Below are positions 27,081 through 39,079 of a stretch of DNA of 56,258 nucleotides, piece after piece. Origin of the DNA: Clostridiales bacterium (GTDB lineage: Bacteria > Bacillota > Clostridia > Lachnospirales > Lachnospiraceae); contig JALEHN010000021.1 in the NCBI GenBank assembly GCA_022770525.1, forward strand, positions 1-56,258, written 5' to 3'. Position numbers and translations under genes: made by a program. The stretch's first letter is position 1. The number at the start of each line of letters is the position of its first letter. The notes under the pieces are model-generated. The model had not been told where the DNA came from. It searched no databases and was given only the letters and a program-made list of their open reading frames with translations.

Positions 27081-29369
27081 TTATCCTCTGTAGTAATTGA
27101 TCAGGCAGCCTTTAAGAATAATCTCACGCTCATCGTCTGTCAGTTCACCCATCTTCAGTGTGAATTCTTTAAGCTCATCGCCGACAACGTAAGCTTTGAT
27201 CTCAGTTGCTTTATCTTCTACAGCCTTGCGGATACCCGGTATAAACAGATAATCTCCGTTCTTAAACGGCAGTTCGCCCCTGTCAACGATAAACGGAAGC
27301 ATGCCCCAGTTGATCAGGTTTGAACGATATCTCTTTGTGGCATATTCATTGGCAATGTTTGCCCAGCCGCCAAGAACCTTCTGGCATGATGCCGCCTGCT
27401 CACGGGCAGAACCGTCACCCGGTTTTACCGCAAAGATCGTACTTCCGATACCAAAGTTATCTCTGGCAATTTCAGGACAGATTGTTTTGATCTTTTCAAT
27501 CACAGGTACGATCTCAGGAAGCACTTCACCCGGTCTTTCACCTGAAACTCTCGCGATTTCAGCTTTCTGAACTTCCTTCGCACGGCCGACATATGCCGGA
27601 TCCTTTCTTGAAAGGGCAAACTCTGCCAGCTTCAGAGGATTTGAACGATAGGAAGATGTTTCACCGGATGGAATCAGTTCATCTGTCGTTGTGACAGGAT
27701 CATGGATCTCTGATACAACTTTAAGGACAAGATTATCTGTCAATGCTTCCATCTTCGGCCAGTCTTTAATATTCGGACCAAACTTGATCTCAACTGAAGG
27801 ATCTGCGACGCCTTTACTGTCAAAAACACGATTTTCATAGATTGTCTTGTCGAAGAAATATTTTGGTTTTGTATAGTTTACATCAAAATCTGTAGCAGCA
27901 GTCAGATAACCTTTATTTGCTGCAGTTGCCGCAATCGAACGGGCATCCATCAAAGCTACGGAAGAAATCTGTCCGCTCTGCAGCTTGGAACCTTCACGGT
28001 TCGGGAAGTTACGTGTTGAATGACGGATACTGAAGGCATTATTTGCCGGTGTATCACCTGCGCCAAAACAAGGACCGCAGAAAGCAGTCTTAACAATGGC
28101 ACCGGTCTGCAAAAGAGACGCAACAGCGCCGTTCTTCACCAGTTCCATATAAATCGGCGTACTTGCCGGATAAACACTCAGTGTAAATTCATCAGGGCCG
28201 ATGCTTGCACCTTTTAATATATCTGCCGCATCACAGATATTTTCAAAGCCGCCGCCGGCACAGCCTGCGATAATACCCTGTTCAACGTAAAGTTTTCCGT
28301 TTCTTACTTTATCTTTCAATGTGAAATCAACGGCACCGTCAAGACTTACAAGTGCTTTCTTTTCAACATCATCGAGAATATCCATAAGATTGGCATTTAA
28401 TTCTTCAATCGTATATGTGTTGCTCGGGTGGAACGGCATGGCGATCATCGGTTTGATCGTACTCAGATCAATATAGATCATACCGTCATAATAAGCCACT
28501 TTGCCAGGCTTAAGCTCTTTATACTCGTCCACACGGCCGTGAATATCATAAAATTCACGCACTTTATCATCGGTTACCCAGATTGATGAAAGGCATGTTG
28601 TCTCTGTTGTCATAACATCAACGCCGATACGGAAATCAACACTTAAATTCTCAACGCCCGGGCCTACAAACTCCATGACTTTATTATTAACATAGCCATT
28701 GCCAAACACCGCACCGATAATGGCCAGTGCAACGTCCTGAGGGCCGACACCAGGCATCGGTTTTCCTGTCATATAGACACCAACAACACCCGGCATATTA
28801 ATATCATAAGTTTTGTTTAACAGCTGCTTTACAAGCTCCGGTCCGCCTTCGCCCATCGCCATTGTTCCAAGTGCGCCGTAACGGGTATGGCTGTCGGAAC
28901 CAAGAATCATCTTTCCGCCGCCTGCAAGCATCTCGCGTGCAAACTGATGGATGACTGCCTGATGTGGCGGAACATACATACCGCCGTACTTTTTGGCACA
29001 TGAAAGTCCAAACATATGGTCATCTTCGTTAATCGTACCGCCAACCGCGCAAAGGCTGTTATGACAGTTTGTCAAAACGTAAGGCATCGGAAACTTCTCC
29101 AGTCCTGACGCGCGGGCTGTCTGAATAATACCGACATAAGTAATATCATGGGATGTCAGTTTATCAAATCTGATTTTCAGTTTCTTCATGTCCGCCGCTG
29201 TATTATGGCTTTCCAAAATGCCGTAAGCCATCGTCTGTTTTGCGGCTTCTTCCTTTGACGGTGCATCTGCGCCGACCATCGCTGCCAGTTCTTTTGCCGC
29301 ATCGTAATGATCTTCAACAATTTCTGTGCCATTCACAAGATAAGCACCGCCGTCGTACAATTTAATCAT
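27081..29369 (-). CDS. aconitase-family hydratase
   Basis: A 762-residue two-part protein of the aconitase superfamily. Cluster ligands appear as the Cys in GCAGGGFEN (place of the usual IGSCTN) and CGPC in [14 protein letters not shown]. The C-terminal swivel domain contains [20 protein letters not shown]. The motif variants resemble the YbhJ-type branch rather than AcnA or AcnB. The likely reaction is citrate-isocitrate isomerisation, but another hydroxy acid is possible. Its ATG overlaps the Fur-family gene's stop by four bases. Confidence 0.85.
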   Translation of the reverse strand: MIKLYDGGAYLVNGTEIVEDHYDAAKELAAMVGADAPSKEEAAKQTMAYGILESHNTAADMKKLKIRFDKLTSHDITYVGIIQTARASGLEKFPMPYVLTNCHNSLCAVGGTINEDDHMFGLSCAKKYGGMYVPPHQAVIHQFAREMLAGGGKMILGSDSHTRYGALGTMAMGEGGPELVKQLLNKTYDINMPGVVGVYMTGKPMPGVGPQDVALAIIGAVFGNGYVNNKVMEFVGPGVENLSVDFRIGVDVMTTETTCLSSIWVTDDKVREFYDIHGRVDEYKELKPGKVAYYDGMIYIDLSTIKPMIAMPFHPSNTYTIEELNANLMDILDDVEKKALVSLDGAVDFTLKDKVRNGKLYVEQGIIAGCAGGGFENICDAADILKGASIGPDEFTLSVYPASTPIYMELVKNGAVASLLQTGAIVKTAFCGPCFGAGDTPANNAFSIRHSTRNFPNREGSKLQSGQISSVALMDARSIAATAANKGYLTAATDFDVNYTKPKYFFDKTIYENRVFDSKGVADPSVEIKFGPNIKDWPKMEALTDNLVLKVVSEIHDPVTTTDELIPSGETSSYRSNPLKLAEFALSRKDPAYVGRAKEVQKAEIARVSGERPGEVLPEIVPVIEKIKTICPEIARDNFGIGSTIFAVKPGDGSAREQAASCQKVLGGWANIANEYATKRYRSNLINWGMLPFIVDRGELPFKNGDYLFIPGIRKAVEDKATEIKAYVVGDELKEFTLKMGELTDDEREIILKGCLINYYRG

Positions 29370-29845
29370 AGCTCTTCCTCCTGTCCTGAATCCTTCACGT
29401 CAGATACTGCATACGCTGTATCGGATACTTTTTTATTCATGCAATCTCTGCACACACCATAAAACACCGTTTTCCCGGCATCGATATAAAACCCCTGATT
29501 TTTCAGCGTTTCATCCATGAACGCCCGCACCGACGGACTGTCGACATGGGCTACCGCGCCGCATCTGCTGCACATCAGATGATAATGCTGTCTGCATTCC
29601 GGATGATCGCCGACATACTGATAACAGGCCGGTGTCTTGTCTGAAATCGTATATTTCCTGATCATACCTTCATCTTCCAGAACTTTCAAAAAACGGTAAA
29701 CTGTGGCTTTGCCCACAGGCTCACCCTTTTGCCGAAGGCCCTCCAGAATATCTTCAGCTCTCAGATGTACATCCTTATTTAACTTAACAAACTCCAAAAT
29801 GACCGCCTTTTGTTTTGTACGGCGGTTGATTCTTTCACTTGCCAT
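29366..29845 (-). CDS. Fur-family metalloregulator
   Basis: A 159-residue protein with an N-terminal winged helix ([32 protein letters not shown]) and a dimerisation domain with [12 protein letters not shown] and a second CRDC pair forming a structural zinc site. Fur, Zur and PerR cannot be separated with confidence by eye. It overlaps the thioesterase gene by 11 bases and the hydratase by 4, so it is translated from one transcript and may control an iron-sulfur enzyme's operon. Confidence 0.9.
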   Translation of the reverse strand: MASERINRRTKQKAVILEFVKLNKDVHLRAEDILEGLRQKGEPVGKATVYRFLKVLEDEGMIRKYTISDKTPACYQYVGDHPECRQHYHLMCSRCGAVAHVDSPSVRAFMDETLKNQGFYIDAGKTVFYGVCRDCMNKKVSDTAYAVSDVKDSGQEEEL

Positions 29846-30311
29846 CGAAACCGCTTCTCTCCCCTGTAACGGCTTTGATACGTTCGTAGTAACCCGGATA
29901 AGACTTCTTTAAAGAAACCGGTTTGAAATTTCTGTCCACAAAGCAATGCTGTGACTCACCGGTGGCGCACAGTGTCCCTGTCTCCTTATCCACGACCCTG
30001 TAACCGCACTGCATACGGATGCCGTTAAATTTTGAAAGCCATACATAAATAAGCACCTTCTGATCGTACTTCACAGAAACCTTATACTCTGCCGACACTG
30101 AAAGCACCGGAATCAAAATACCGTCATCTTCCATCTGTTTATATGGCAGACCCGCTTCATCCATGAAATAAAGGCGTGCTTCTTCAAACCAGCGGATATA
30201 GTTTGAATGATGAATAATGGACATCTGATCTGTCTCATAATAATTTGCCTTGCGCTCATAAACAACTTCCTTTAGCACCGGTTCCGGCGCCGAATATACT
30301 AACTCTTCCAA
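29835..30311 (-). CDS. acyl-CoA thioesterase, 4HBT/YbgC type
   Basis: About 158 residues of hotdog fold with the YbgC/FadM-like pattern ETDQMSIIHHSNYIRWFEEAR and catalytic-region Asp, then VSAEYKVSVKYDQKV. Such enzymes hydrolyse acyl-CoA thioesters. No ATG fits; AAGAGG at the leader is nine bases from the TTG at 30309-30311, which I choose over the TTG at 30318-30320 directly touching the ribosome site. It is the first gene of the thioesterase-Fur-hydratase operon. Confidence 0.87.
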   Translation of the reverse strand: MEELVYSAPEPVLKEVVYERKANYYETDQMSIIHHSNYIRWFEEARLYFMDEAGLPYKQMEDDGILIPVLSVSAEYKVSVKYDQKVLIYVWLSKFNGIRMQCGYRVVDKETGTLCATGESQHCFVDRNFKPVSLKKSYPGYYERIKAVTGERSGFDGK

Positions 30312-30360
30312 AATTAACAACCTCTTTTCAATCGAATAACAGTTCGCCGTTATGCGTCAC

Positions 30361-30389
30361 ATTATAGCACAGTTTTTCTCAAAAGGCAA
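30361..30389 (-). promoter_or_regulatory. promoter of the thioesterase-fur-hydratase operon
   Basis: Minus-strand TTGCCT (30384-30389), 17-base spacer, TATAAT (30361-30366), about 50 bases before the TTG start. Confidence 0.6.
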
Positions 30390-30465
30390 AGAAAAAGAAT
30401 GGATATACATTCTTTTTTTACAGGCTGCATATACTAAATCAAAAAGCAAAGGAGTCTAAACCCGA

Positions 30466-31794
30466 ATGAATTTTAATCCTTTTGACGAAAAGCCTATGCC
30501 ATTGGAAAAAACATTCATGGACTGGCAAATGATGTATCCGAAACCATATAATAAGGAGACCGCCGACCCCTATACAAAGACCCGTATTGTTCTGATGAAC
30601 GGTACCGAATTTGAGGCCCAGTGGTTTAGCCGGAATTTTTCAAGACATTGTCCGGACAACGATCTTCGCCGTGAACTGGCGATGCTTCGCCGCACAGAAC
30701 AGCAGCAGCAAAAACGGATCAGTAATTTAAAACCTAAGGATGAAAACATGCTTGAACATACGATTACTTACGAACAGCTGGCTGTAGATCTGACCGCAGC
30801 CCTTGCAAAAAGAGAATCTGACTGTAATGTTAAAAATGCACTGGATTTTGCACTGCTTGAAGATTTTGACCATCTTTACCGCTATTCCAATCTTTTAAAC
30901 CTGGAATACGGTGTTTATCCCGAAAAGCTTGTGGGCGGTTACACCGAAATCATGCCTGCCCGTCCAACCATCAGCGAACACCGCCACCCGATGGACAGTA
31001 TTTTTAAATATGTAAGCAAGGACGCTTCTCTGCTTACCAAACTCAATATCAATACCATTATCGCCGCAGAACAGCAGACCATGAATTATTATATGAATAT
31101 ATCCTCTCTTTATTCCAAGTCTGATGTCGGCCGCCGGCTGTATATTGAAATCGGCATGATTGAAGAAGAGCATGTCAGTCAGTATGAGAGCTTAAAAGAC
31201 ACAACCGTCACCTGGCTTGAAGATCTGCTGATGCATGAATACACAGAATGTTATCTCTATTATTCATGTATGATGACCGAATGTGATGCTTACATCCGGC
31301 GGATCTGGGAAGAATGCCTGCATCAGGAAATTGCGCATCTGCACAAAGCCAATGAACTGTTATGTAAATACGAAAACAGAGACTGGCAGTCTGTCATCCC
31401 TTGCGGTGACTTTCCTGAACTTTTGAAACTGGAATCCAATATTGATTATGTCCGTCAGGTAATTGCCACAACGACAGGCAACACACAGTTTCGTGATACC
31501 ATTGTTCCTCTCGGCGAACTTTGCGGCGATGCCGACTTTTTCCGTTATCAGAGTACCGTCAATCACAATGTATGCTGCGTAGCCTCACATCAGGTCATTG
31601 ACAATTATATCCGCTGCAAAGGCAAAGATTACCGCTATGAAGTCAAACCTTCACCGATTTGTGAACTTCAGAACCGGACCTGCGACAATACCTCTCTCGG
31701 ACGTGACCCACAAAAAACACCGTCAAAATATTCTGTCTGCGGCACAACCAAAAACAACTGTCAGTGTCCTCAGGATACAAATCATATCTGCTGA
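30466..31794 (+). CDS. ferritin-like (diiron-type) protein with Cys-rich tail
   Basis: A 442-residue protein. The central part (about residues 105-310) is a long-helix ferritin-like fold with putative metal ligands in LDFALLEDFDHLYRY, NTIIAAEQQTMNYY, IGMIEEEHVSQYE and EECLHQEIAHLHKA. The C-terminal 60 residues hold many cysteines (SVCGTTKNNCQCPQD). No named family is recognised beyond ferritin-like. It is divergent from the Fur-family operon, so iron or peroxide control is plausible. The ribosome site AGGAG is 11 bases from the ATG, a little far. Confidence 0.75.
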   Translation: MNFNPFDEKPMPLEKTFMDWQMMYPKPYNKETADPYTKTRIVLMNGTEFEAQWFSRNFSRHCPDNDLRRELAMLRRTEQQQQKRISNLKPKDENMLEHTITYEQLAVDLTAALAKRESDCNVKNALDFALLEDFDHLYRYSNLLNLEYGVYPEKLVGGYTEIMPARPTISEHRHPMDSIFKYVSKDASLLTKLNINTIIAAEQQTMNYYMNISSLYSKSDVGRRLYIEIGMIEEEHVSQYESLKDTTVTWLEDLLMHEYTECYLYYSCMMTECDAYIRRIWEECLHQEIAHLHKANELLCKYENRDWQSVIPCGDFPELLKLESNIDYVRQVIATTTGNTQFRDTIVPLGELCGDADFFRYQSTVNHNVCCVASHQVIDNYIRCKGKDYRYEVKPSPICELQNRTCDNTSLGRDPQKTPSKYSVCGTTKNNCQCPQDTNHIC

Positions 31795-31827
31795 GTATTC
31801 CCATAGAAAGTGTGCCGCCGGGCACAC

Positions 31828-31868
31828 AAAAAATCTGCATGAGCCCTTAGCGCTGATGCAGATTTTTT
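31828..31868 (+). terminator. terminator between the ferritin-like and P-ATPase genes
   Basis: A perfect 13-bp stem, AAAAAATCTGCAT (31828-31840) with ATGCAGATTTTTT (31856-31868). A and T runs on both sides make it suitable for both converging genes. A smaller stem GTGTGCC/GGCACAC lies at 31811-31828. Confidence 0.9.
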
Positions 31869-31945
31869 ATTATTCAAGTACGCCGCTTAGCGCTCTGCAC
31901 GCTTGAAGCGGGGGACACCCAGCTGAAAGTTGCATCGATGTCCGG

Positions 31946-34579
31946 CTATTTTGATGTTAATACCATGATTTCATGGGCCAGAGCCGGCACTGCCGCAAGT
32001 CCCGCAAGCATCCCCCACTCGATCAGTGACAGATGCACCGTTCCGAATACTGTGATAAAATACGGTACTTCCGTGACAAGTACCTGCAAGGCTACGCCAA
32101 AGATAAACGCGCCGATCATTACCATATTATCCCGCCAATTCATCCGAAACAGCGATATTTCCGTATTGCGCATGCCCAGGGCATGAAAAAGCTGGGATAT
32201 GCCAAGCACTGTAAATGCATAGGTCTGACATTTTGCCAGAATATTTTCTGATATCATGATTGTTTGGATTGCCTCAAGGCTCACCTGTTCACCGGACATA
32301 CAAAGCCGGCTGTACGGAATTTTTAAAAATGCCGCAAGGCTTATGCATGCGATCAGCGCCCCGTAAAACAGTGTGAGATACAGTCCCCCCTTTGCAAACA
32401 GGCTTTCTTTTGGCGGCCTCGGCGGTTTTGACATCATTGTTTTTGTATCATTTCTGTCAATGCCAAGCGCCAGCGCGGGAAGGGAATCGGTGATCAAATT
32501 AATCCAAAGAATATGGCTGGCTTTAAGCGGCGCGGCAATCCCCATAAGAATTGCGGCAAACATCGTCATAATCTCTCCGAAATTGGAGGATAACAAAAAG
32601 AGTACCGATTTTTTGATATTGGCATAAATCCCCCTGCCTTCCTCAATCGCTTTTTCTATGGTAGAAAATTTATCGTCTGTTAATACAATATCCGCAGCAG
32701 ACCTGGCTACATCCGTACCGTTTTTGCCCATGGCGATCCCGATATCCGCAGCTTTGAGTGAAGGGGCATCATTAACGCCGTCACCGGTCATTGCCACAAT
32801 ATTTCCTTTTTTCTTCAGTGCTTTAACAATTCTAACTTTATGTTTCGGAGACACTCTGGCAAAAACCCGAATGTCATCGATGACCTCTAAAAGCGCCTTG
32901 TCATCCATTGACTCAAGCCTGTTTCCTGTCATGCACTGTTTCCTGTCCCCGGCAATATCCAGCTGCTTTGCAATGGCAAATGCTGTATCCATGTGGTCGC
33001 CGGTGATCATGACTGTTCTGACACCCGCCCTTTTAAATTGCGCCACACTGTCCGGCACTTCCGGTCTTGCCGGATCTTCCATGCCTGCCATTCCGATAAA
33101 GACCATCTGCCTCTCTTCCGGTGAAGAAACATTTTCCTTCATGGCAAGTCCAAGAACCCTAAGTGCCCCGTCGGCCATTGTTTCCATGGCACGCTTTATA
33201 TCTTTCTGATGCACTGCCGTCATGGGGTAAACGGTTCCTTCCGCATAAACATGGGTACACCGTTTTAAAAGCTCATCACAGGATCCTTTTGTGAACTGAA
33301 TACGTCTTCCCCTGCTCTGATGCAGTGTCGTCATCATCTTTCTTGACGAATCAAAAGGGATCTCTCCGATTCTCGGTGCTGTCTGTTCAAAAGCTTTTTT
33401 ATGCATACCCGCCTCTTCACTCATGGCCAGCAGCGCCAGCTCTGTCGGATCGCCAAAATCAGGCAAAACCGCATCATTACAGAGCGAAAATCCTTCAAGA
33501 AACAATTCATCTTTGACAGAGCTTAATGCATCAACATTTTTCATTTTCAGATCGGTATAGCATTTTTTGACCTTCATACAGTTTTCTGTCAATGTCCCTG
33601 TCTTATCTGAACAGACAACGCTGACGCAGCCAAGGGTTTCGACGCTGGGCAGACGGCGCACAATGGTATTGACCTTAACCATCCGTGAAACGCTGAGTGC
33701 AAGGACAATCGTTACAACTGCCGGCAGCCCTTCAGGCACAGCCGCCACCGCAAGGGATATTGCCGTGATCAGCATTTCCGGAACATTTCTGTGCTGCAGG
33801 ATGGCCACAAGAAACAAAAGCACGCAGAGGACAACAGCGACAATACTTAATACTTTTCCCAGCTCTGCCAGCCGCTTTTGCAGCGGCGTCATTTCTGTCT
33901 CCCCATGAGCGATCATACCGGCGATTTTTCCAATCTGCGTCTCCATACCGGTGGCCGTCACAACACCTTCGCCCCGTCCGTATGTGATATTGGTTGACAT
34001 AAATGCCATATTTTTACAATCACCGATAACTGTCTCCGACGATGCAGTAAAACCGGCATCTTTTTCCACAGGCACTGCTTCCCCGGTCAGAGATGCTTCC
34101 TCAATCTTTAATGTCATTGTTTTTGTCAGGCGCAGATCCGCAGGCACAAGACGCCCCGCTTCCAAAACAACGACATCGCCCGGCACAAGTTCATGGGCCT
34201 GAATTTCATGAAGTTTTCCGCTGCGGCGCACAAGGGCATGGGGCGCTGTCATCTTTTTTAAAGCCTCCATCGCTTTGATGGCACGGCCCTCCTGAATCAC
34301 ACCCGTTACGGCATTGATGGCGATCACAACCAGGATAATCACCGTATCACCGAATTCTTTAAGCAGCATAGAAATAGCCGCAGCAACGAACAGGACAAAA
34401 ATTAATGGTTCATTCAGCTGTTCAAGAAGCATGGACAAAAAATTTTTGCCCTTTTCTTCCCGAAGAACATTTTTACCATACTTTTCCAGTCGTACTGCAG
34501 CCTCCGTTTCACTCAGACCGTATTCTGTATCTGTCTCTAAAATCTGTTTTGTTTCCGCCACGGATTTCGTTTCAAACAT
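31946..34579 (-). CDS. P-type cation-transporting ATPase, calcium (P2) type
   Basis: An 877-residue ATPase with N-terminal cation-ATPase domain, actuator motif [11 protein letters not shown], membrane ion-site [10 protein letters not shown] in helix 4, phosphorylation site [11 protein letters not shown], hinge [22 protein letters not shown], and [15 protein letters not shown] in helix 6. The helix 4 and 6 residues fit calcium pumps of the PMCA/LMCA type, although cation choice is inferred. Single gene, converging with the ferritin-like gene. Confidence 0.92.
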   Translation of the reverse strand: MFETKSVAETKQILETDTEYGLSETEAAVRLEKYGKNVLREEKGKNFLSMLLEQLNEPLIFVLFVAAAISMLLKEFGDTVIILVVIAINAVTGVIQEGRAIKAMEALKKMTAPHALVRRSGKLHEIQAHELVPGDVVVLEAGRLVPADLRLTKTMTLKIEEASLTGEAVPVEKDAGFTASSETVIGDCKNMAFMSTNITYGRGEGVVTATGMETQIGKIAGMIAHGETEMTPLQKRLAELGKVLSIVAVVLCVLLFLVAILQHRNVPEMLITAISLAVAAVPEGLPAVVTIVLALSVSRMVKVNTIVRRLPSVETLGCVSVVCSDKTGTLTENCMKVKKCYTDLKMKNVDALSSVKDELFLEGFSLCNDAVLPDFGDPTELALLAMSEEAGMHKKAFEQTAPRIGEIPFDSSRKMMTTLHQSRGRRIQFTKGSCDELLKRCTHVYAEGTVYPMTAVHQKDIKRAMETMADGALRVLGLAMKENVSSPEERQMVFIGMAGMEDPARPEVPDSVAQFKRAGVRTVMITGDHMDTAFAIAKQLDIAGDRKQCMTGNRLESMDDKALLEVIDDIRVFARVSPKHKVRIVKALKKKGNIVAMTGDGVNDAPSLKAADIGIAMGKNGTDVARSAADIVLTDDKFSTIEKAIEEGRGIYANIKKSVLFLLSSNFGEIMTMFAAILMGIAAPLKASHILWINLITDSLPALALGIDRNDTKTMMSKPPRPPKESLFAKGGLYLTLFYGALIACISLAAFLKIPYSRLCMSGEQVSLEAIQTIMISENILAKCQTYAFTVLGISQLFHALGMRNTEISLFRMNWRDNMVMIGAFIFGVALQVLVTEVPYFITVFGTVHLSLIEWGMLAGLAAVPALAHEIMVLTSK

Positions 34580-34681
34580 GCCATCCCGCCTCCATACATA
34601 TCAAATCATATGTTATAGCGTATGGGATAAGCCCTGAAAATAGAACTTTTAATCTTACATATCAGAATCTGCCCCAATATC

Positions 34682-34735
34682 TTATTCCGTTTCAATATCT
34701 GATTCTGTTTCAATATCCGGTTCCGTTTCAATATC
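34682..34735 (-). repeat. three 18-bp tandem repeats encoding an acidic EngB tail
   Basis: Units at 34682-34699, 34700-34717 and 34718-34735 encode DIETE-stop, DIETES and DIETEP. They differ at only a few bases, so the expansion looks recent. Confidence 0.85.
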
Positions 34736-35329
34736 ATCATCAGCATTCAGTGCATAGGTTTCAATCAGCTGCCATATTTCATCTCTGCCCTGCTTTGTTA
34801 CGGCGGAAAACGGCACGATCGGCGTCCCCTCCGCAACCTGAAGTGTATTTTTGATCATTTTTACATGCTTTGGCACCTGACTCCGGTTGAGCTTGTCTGA
34901 TTTTGTGGCAATAATCACCGGATAAAAGCCGTTATGGACGATCCACTGATACATGCCGATATCATTGGCAGACGGCTCATGGCGGATATCAATAAGAAGG
35001 AATACAAGACGAAGCTGCGCAGATCCCCTAAGGTAACGCTCGATCATCTTTCCCCATTTTTCCTTTGTCTCTTTGGACACCTTCGCATAACCGTAACCCG
35101 GAAGATCGACAAAATACAAAGCTTCATTAATGTTATAAAAATTGATGGTCTGGGTCTTTCCAGGCTGGGCACTTGTCCGTGCATAGGACTTGCGGTTCAT
35201 CAGTCCGTTGATCAGAGAAGATTTGCCGACATTGGATTTACCTGCAAATGCCACCTCCGGCAGACTGTTTTCTGGCAGTTTACTTGTAATACCGCAGACT
35301 GTTTCAAGATTTACACTTTTTATTACCAT
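34682..35329 (-). CDS. engB: ribosome biogenesis GTPase YsxC/EngB
   Basis: A 215-residue TRAFAC GTPase: G1 AGKSNVGKSSLI, G3 DLPGYGYA, G4 ATKSDK, G5 PFSAV. It assists large ribosomal subunit assembly. It is longer than the usual 195-200 residues because of an acidic tail of three DIETE-type repeats encoded by three exact-length 18-base units (34682-34735). It directly follows lon, a common Firmicutes arrangement. Confidence 0.95.
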   Translation of the reverse strand: MVIKSVNLETVCGITSKLPENSLPEVAFAGKSNVGKSSLINGLMNRKSYARTSAQPGKTQTINFYNINEALYFVDLPGYGYAKVSKETKEKWGKMIERYLRGSAQLRLVFLLIDIRHEPSANDIGMYQWIVHNGFYPVIIATKSDKLNRSQVPKHVKMIKNTLQVAEGTPIVPFSAVTKQGRDEIWQLIETYALNADDDIETEPDIETESDIETE

Positions 35330-35344
35330 AATTTCCTCCGATTT

Positions 35345-37663
35345 TTAATGACACAGCGCTGTCTTTAAAACATCTTCCATCGTCTCTGCAAAGACGATCT
35401 CGATCCCTTCTGTAATTTCTTTTTCCAGTTCATCAATATCCTTTTCATTTTTCTTCGGCACAATGACTGTCTGAATCTTTGCAAGCTTTGCCGCAAGAAT
35501 TTTTTCTTTCAGACCGCCGATCGGAAGTACACGACCCCGAAGTGTGATCTCACCGGTCATCGCCACATCAGAGCGCACAGGGATTTCTGTGATTGCCGAA
35601 AATACTGCTGTAGCCATCGTAATACCCGCGCTTGGTCCATCTTTTGGCACAGCGCCTTCCGGAATGTGAATATGGATATCATGATTTTCGAAAAATTCTT
35701 TCTCAACATTATATTTTGAGATCATTGAACGGACATAACTGATACCGGCTTTGGCAGACTCTTTCATGACATCGCCAAGCTGCCCGGTCAGTTCAAAATG
35801 TCCCTTTCCCGGCAAAACATTGACTTCTATGGATAATGTATCACCGCCGACACTTGTCCATGCCAGTCCTCTGACAATACCGATCTCCGGCTTTTCATTG
35901 GCACTGTCATATGTATACCTTGGCTTGCCGAGAAACTTTTCAATATTCTTTTCAGTAACCTTGACATTATTCTTGCCGTCCTTACTGAGAACAATTCTTG
36001 CGGCTTTCCGGCACAGATCACCGATCCGTCTTTCCAGATTACGGACACCGGCTTCCCGTGTATAACTTAGAATCAGTTTTTCCATAGCCTTGTCACTGAT
36101 ACTCAGCTGCTTCTTGGTCAGGCCGTTGCGCTCAAGCTGCTTCGGCAGCAAATGCTTTTTCGCAATATGCATCTTCTCATTTTCCGTATAGCTGTTAATT
36201 TCAATCATTTCCATACGGTCAAGGAGCGGACGTGGAATTGTGGAAACGGAGTTTGCCGTCGCTATAAACAGTACTTCTGACAGATCCACAGGGATTTCCA
36301 CATAATTATCCCTGAAATGACTGTTTTGTTCACTGTCCAGCACTTCAAGCAGCGCCGCAAAAGGATCCCCTTTATAATCACTGCCTATTTTATCCACCTC
36401 GTCGAACAAAATCACCGGATTCTTTACCTTTGCCTGCTTTAATGCCATCACAATACGTCCCGGCATCGCACCGATATATGTCTTTCTGTGCCCCCGGATT
36501 TCAGCCTCATCATGAACGCCGCCGAGGCTGATACGCACATATTCTTTATTTAAAGCCCGTGCCACAGACTTTGCAATGGACGTTTTTCCGGTGCCCGGAG
36601 GTCCCACCAGACAAAGGATCGGCGCATCTCCCTTATTTGTCAAAAGGCGCACAGATAAATACTCAATAATACGCTCTTTCACTTTTGTCAGACCGTAATG
36701 GTCTTCCTTAAGGACACGCTCTGCCTTATCGATATCTTTATTGTCTTTGCTCATTTTATCCCATGGCAGATCAAGGACTGTCTCTATATACCCGCGGACC
36801 ATTCCTGTTTCTGAGGAATTACCCGCCGAAGCTTTAAACCGGTCAATTTCTTTTTGTATTTTCTCCTTCACCGCTTTGGAAGCTTTCAATTTTTTAAGCT
36901 GTTCTTCAAACTCCTCGGCTTCCGTCTGTGTATTATTCTCACCCAGTTCTTCACGGATCACCCGGATCTGTTCCCTGAGAATATAATCCTTCTGATTTTT
37001 ATCCACACGCTGGCGCACCTTTTCCTGGATATCCCGCGTGATTTTCAGTATCTCAATATCTTTATTCAGCTGGGCAGCCAAAAGATCAAACCGCTGGTGA
37101 ATATTGTCCGTTTCAAGAAACTTCTGTCTTTCTTCATAGTCCATAGGGATTTCACTGCAAAGCTGATTCACAAGCTTTGTAATGTTTTTCTCTTTCTGAA
37201 GCTTCTTTACAAACTCTGCGCTGATTTGTTTATTATTCGCTGAATACGTGTCCAGAAGACCGAGAAGATAGCGCACCATGGCCTCTTCCTGAAGCATATC
37301 TACATTTTCATCATCTTCCAGAATCATCACTTCACCGATCACATAGGGATCCATCTGAAGATACGCTTCCACTCTGGCACGGAATTTTCCCTCCACAAGA
37401 ACGCGCACTGTATTTGTCTTTGGCATCTTGACAATCTGCTTGATCATCGCTATCGTACCGTATTTATAAACATCATCCTCGCCCGGTTCTTCAACATCAA
37501 TATCCCTTTGTGTTACAAGAAAAATATTCTGCTGCTCCGTCATAGCCGCCTCAAGTGCGGCAATGGATTTTTTCCGCGTTACATCAAAATGTATAATCAT
37601 TTCCGGAAGTACCGTTAAACCGCGCAAAGCCATCACGGGCAATGTATATCTTATTTCACTCAT
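35345..37663 (-). CDS. lon: ATP-dependent protease Lon
   Basis: A 772-residue LonA: N-terminal substrate domain ([17 protein letters not shown]), coiled linker, AAA+ with [13 protein letters not shown] and Walker [13 protein letters not shown], and C-terminal serine protease with the catalytic Ser in [11 protein letters not shown] and Lys in [11 protein letters not shown]. It degrades damaged and regulatory proteins. It lies 15 bases upstream of engB and 96 bases after clpX. Confidence 0.97.
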   Translation of the reverse strand: MSEIRYTLPVMALRGLTVLPEMIIHFDVTRKKSIAALEAAMTEQQNIFLVTQRDIDVEEPGEDDVYKYGTIAMIKQIVKMPKTNTVRVLVEGKFRARVEAYLQMDPYVIGEVMILEDDENVDMLQEEAMVRYLLGLLDTYSANNKQISAEFVKKLQKEKNITKLVNQLCSEIPMDYEERQKFLETDNIHQRFDLLAAQLNKDIEILKITRDIQEKVRQRVDKNQKDYILREQIRVIREELGENNTQTEAEEFEEQLKKLKASKAVKEKIQKEIDRFKASAGNSSETGMVRGYIETVLDLPWDKMSKDNKDIDKAERVLKEDHYGLTKVKERIIEYLSVRLLTNKGDAPILCLVGPPGTGKTSIAKSVARALNKEYVRISLGGVHDEAEIRGHRKTYIGAMPGRIVMALKQAKVKNPVILFDEVDKIGSDYKGDPFAALLEVLDSEQNSHFRDNYVEIPVDLSEVLFIATANSVSTIPRPLLDRMEMIEINSYTENEKMHIAKKHLLPKQLERNGLTKKQLSISDKAMEKLILSYTREAGVRNLERRIGDLCRKAARIVLSKDGKNNVKVTEKNIEKFLGKPRYTYDSANEKPEIGIVRGLAWTSVGGDTLSIEVNVLPGKGHFELTGQLGDVMKESAKAGISYVRSMISKYNVEKEFFENHDIHIHIPEGAVPKDGPSAGITMATAVFSAITEIPVRSDVAMTGEITLRGRVLPIGGLKEKILAAKLAKIQTVIVPKKNEKDIDELEKEITEGIEIVFAETMEDVLKTALCH

Positions 37664-37759
37664 CTATTTTCCTCTTTATCTCTATTTGCCACAATGAGGA
37701 TGCCGCACAAACTACAGCATCCCCATCTACTTAACGAATTATTCATACTGTTTAAACAT

Positions 37760-39061
37760 TTAAGCAATCTCGCCGCCGTTTTTCTTTGACAGCTTTTTGC
37801 TGCCGGCCTGCTTTGCCTGTCCCCGTTCACCGTATGTAATCAAAGGTGCATCACCTGAGGTCACAGTCTCTTCTGTAATCAGACATTCTGTCACCGAAGT
37901 CTCCGAAGGTATCGTATACATCAGATCCATCATGACGCTTTCCATGATGGCACGAAGGCCTCTGGCACCGGTCTTACGCTCAATTGCCTTTTTCGCAATC
38001 GCGCGGATCGCGCCCTCTGTAAACTCAAGACGAACATTATCCATCTCGAATAAGCGCTGATACTGCTTAACAATAGCGCTTCTCGGTTCTGTTAGAATGC
38101 GCACAAGCGCTTCTTCATCAAGCAGATCCAGTGAAACATTGACCGGCACACGGCCGATAAACTCAGGAATCAGACCATACTTGACAAAGTCCTGCGGCAA
38201 TGCCTGCCGAAGCAGTGCGCCGACATCAAGTTTATCTTTCTCAACACCAATCTCCGCATTAAAACCAATGGATTTATGGCCGATTCTTGACTCAATCACT
38301 TTCTCCAGTCCGTCAAAAGCACCGCCGCAAATAAATAAAATATTTGTCGTATCAATCTGAATAAATTCCTGATGCGGATGCTTACGGCCGCCCTGAGGCG
38401 GAACGCTGGCTACCGTGCCTTCCAGAATCTTAAGCAGTGCCTGCTGCACACCTTCACCGGAAACATCACGGGTAATGGATACATTTTCCCCCTTGCGGGT
38501 AATCTTGTCAATCTCGTCCACATAAATGATACCGTGCTGTGCACGTTCAATATCATAATCTGCCGCCTGAATCAGCTTCAGAAGAATATTCTCAACATCT
38601 TCACCGACATATCCGGCCTCTGTCAATGCAGTGGCATCAGCAATGGCAAACGGCACATTCAACATCTTTGCCAGTGTCTGGGCAAGAAGCGTCTTGCCTG
38701 AACCGGTAGGGCCGACCATGATAATATTACTCTTCTGCAGTTCCACATCATTTGATCTGTTTCCTGCAAGAATACGTTTATAATGATTATATACAGCCAC
38801 AGAAAGTACTTTTTTTGCTTCCTCCTGGCCGATTACGTACTGATCCAGAAAAGCTTTGATTTCCACAGGCCTCATTAAATTGATGTCCTCACCGGCATCT
38901 TCATTTTCAAATTCTTCATCAATAATCTCTGCGCAGATATCAATGCACTCGTCGCAGATATAGGCATTGGGTCCCGCGATCAGTTTCCTGACCTGGTCCT
39001 GTGTCTTATTGCAGAAAGAACATCTCGCCTGTCCCTTTTTTTCGTCCATACGACCTGCCAT
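37760..39061 (-). CDS. clpX: ATP-dependent Clp protease ATP-binding subunit ClpX
   Basis: A 433-residue unfoldase with an N-terminal zinc-binding domain (C14, C17, C36, C39), Walker A GPTGSGKT at about 117-124, Walker [11 protein letters not shown], and the ClpP-binding IGF-type loop region near [13 protein letters not shown]. It feeds substrates to ClpP. It begins 18 bases after clpP. Confidence 0.97.
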   Translation of the reverse strand: MAGRMDEKKGQARCSFCNKTQDQVRKLIAGPNAYICDECIDICAEIIDEEFENEDAGEDINLMRPVEIKAFLDQYVIGQEEAKKVLSVAVYNHYKRILAGNRSNDVELQKSNIIMVGPTGSGKTLLAQTLAKMLNVPFAIADATALTEAGYVGEDVENILLKLIQAADYDIERAQHGIIYVDEIDKITRKGENVSITRDVSGEGVQQALLKILEGTVASVPPQGGRKHPHQEFIQIDTTNILFICGGAFDGLEKVIESRIGHKSIGFNAEIGVEKDKLDVGALLRQALPQDFVKYGLIPEFIGRVPVNVSLDLLDEEALVRILTEPRSAIVKQYQRLFEMDNVRLEFTEGAIRAIAKKAIERKTGARGLRAIMESVMMDLMYTIPSETSVTECLITEETVTSGDAPLITYGERGQAKQAGSKKLSKKNGGEIA

Positions 39062-39079
39062 ATGGCCACCTCATACTTT

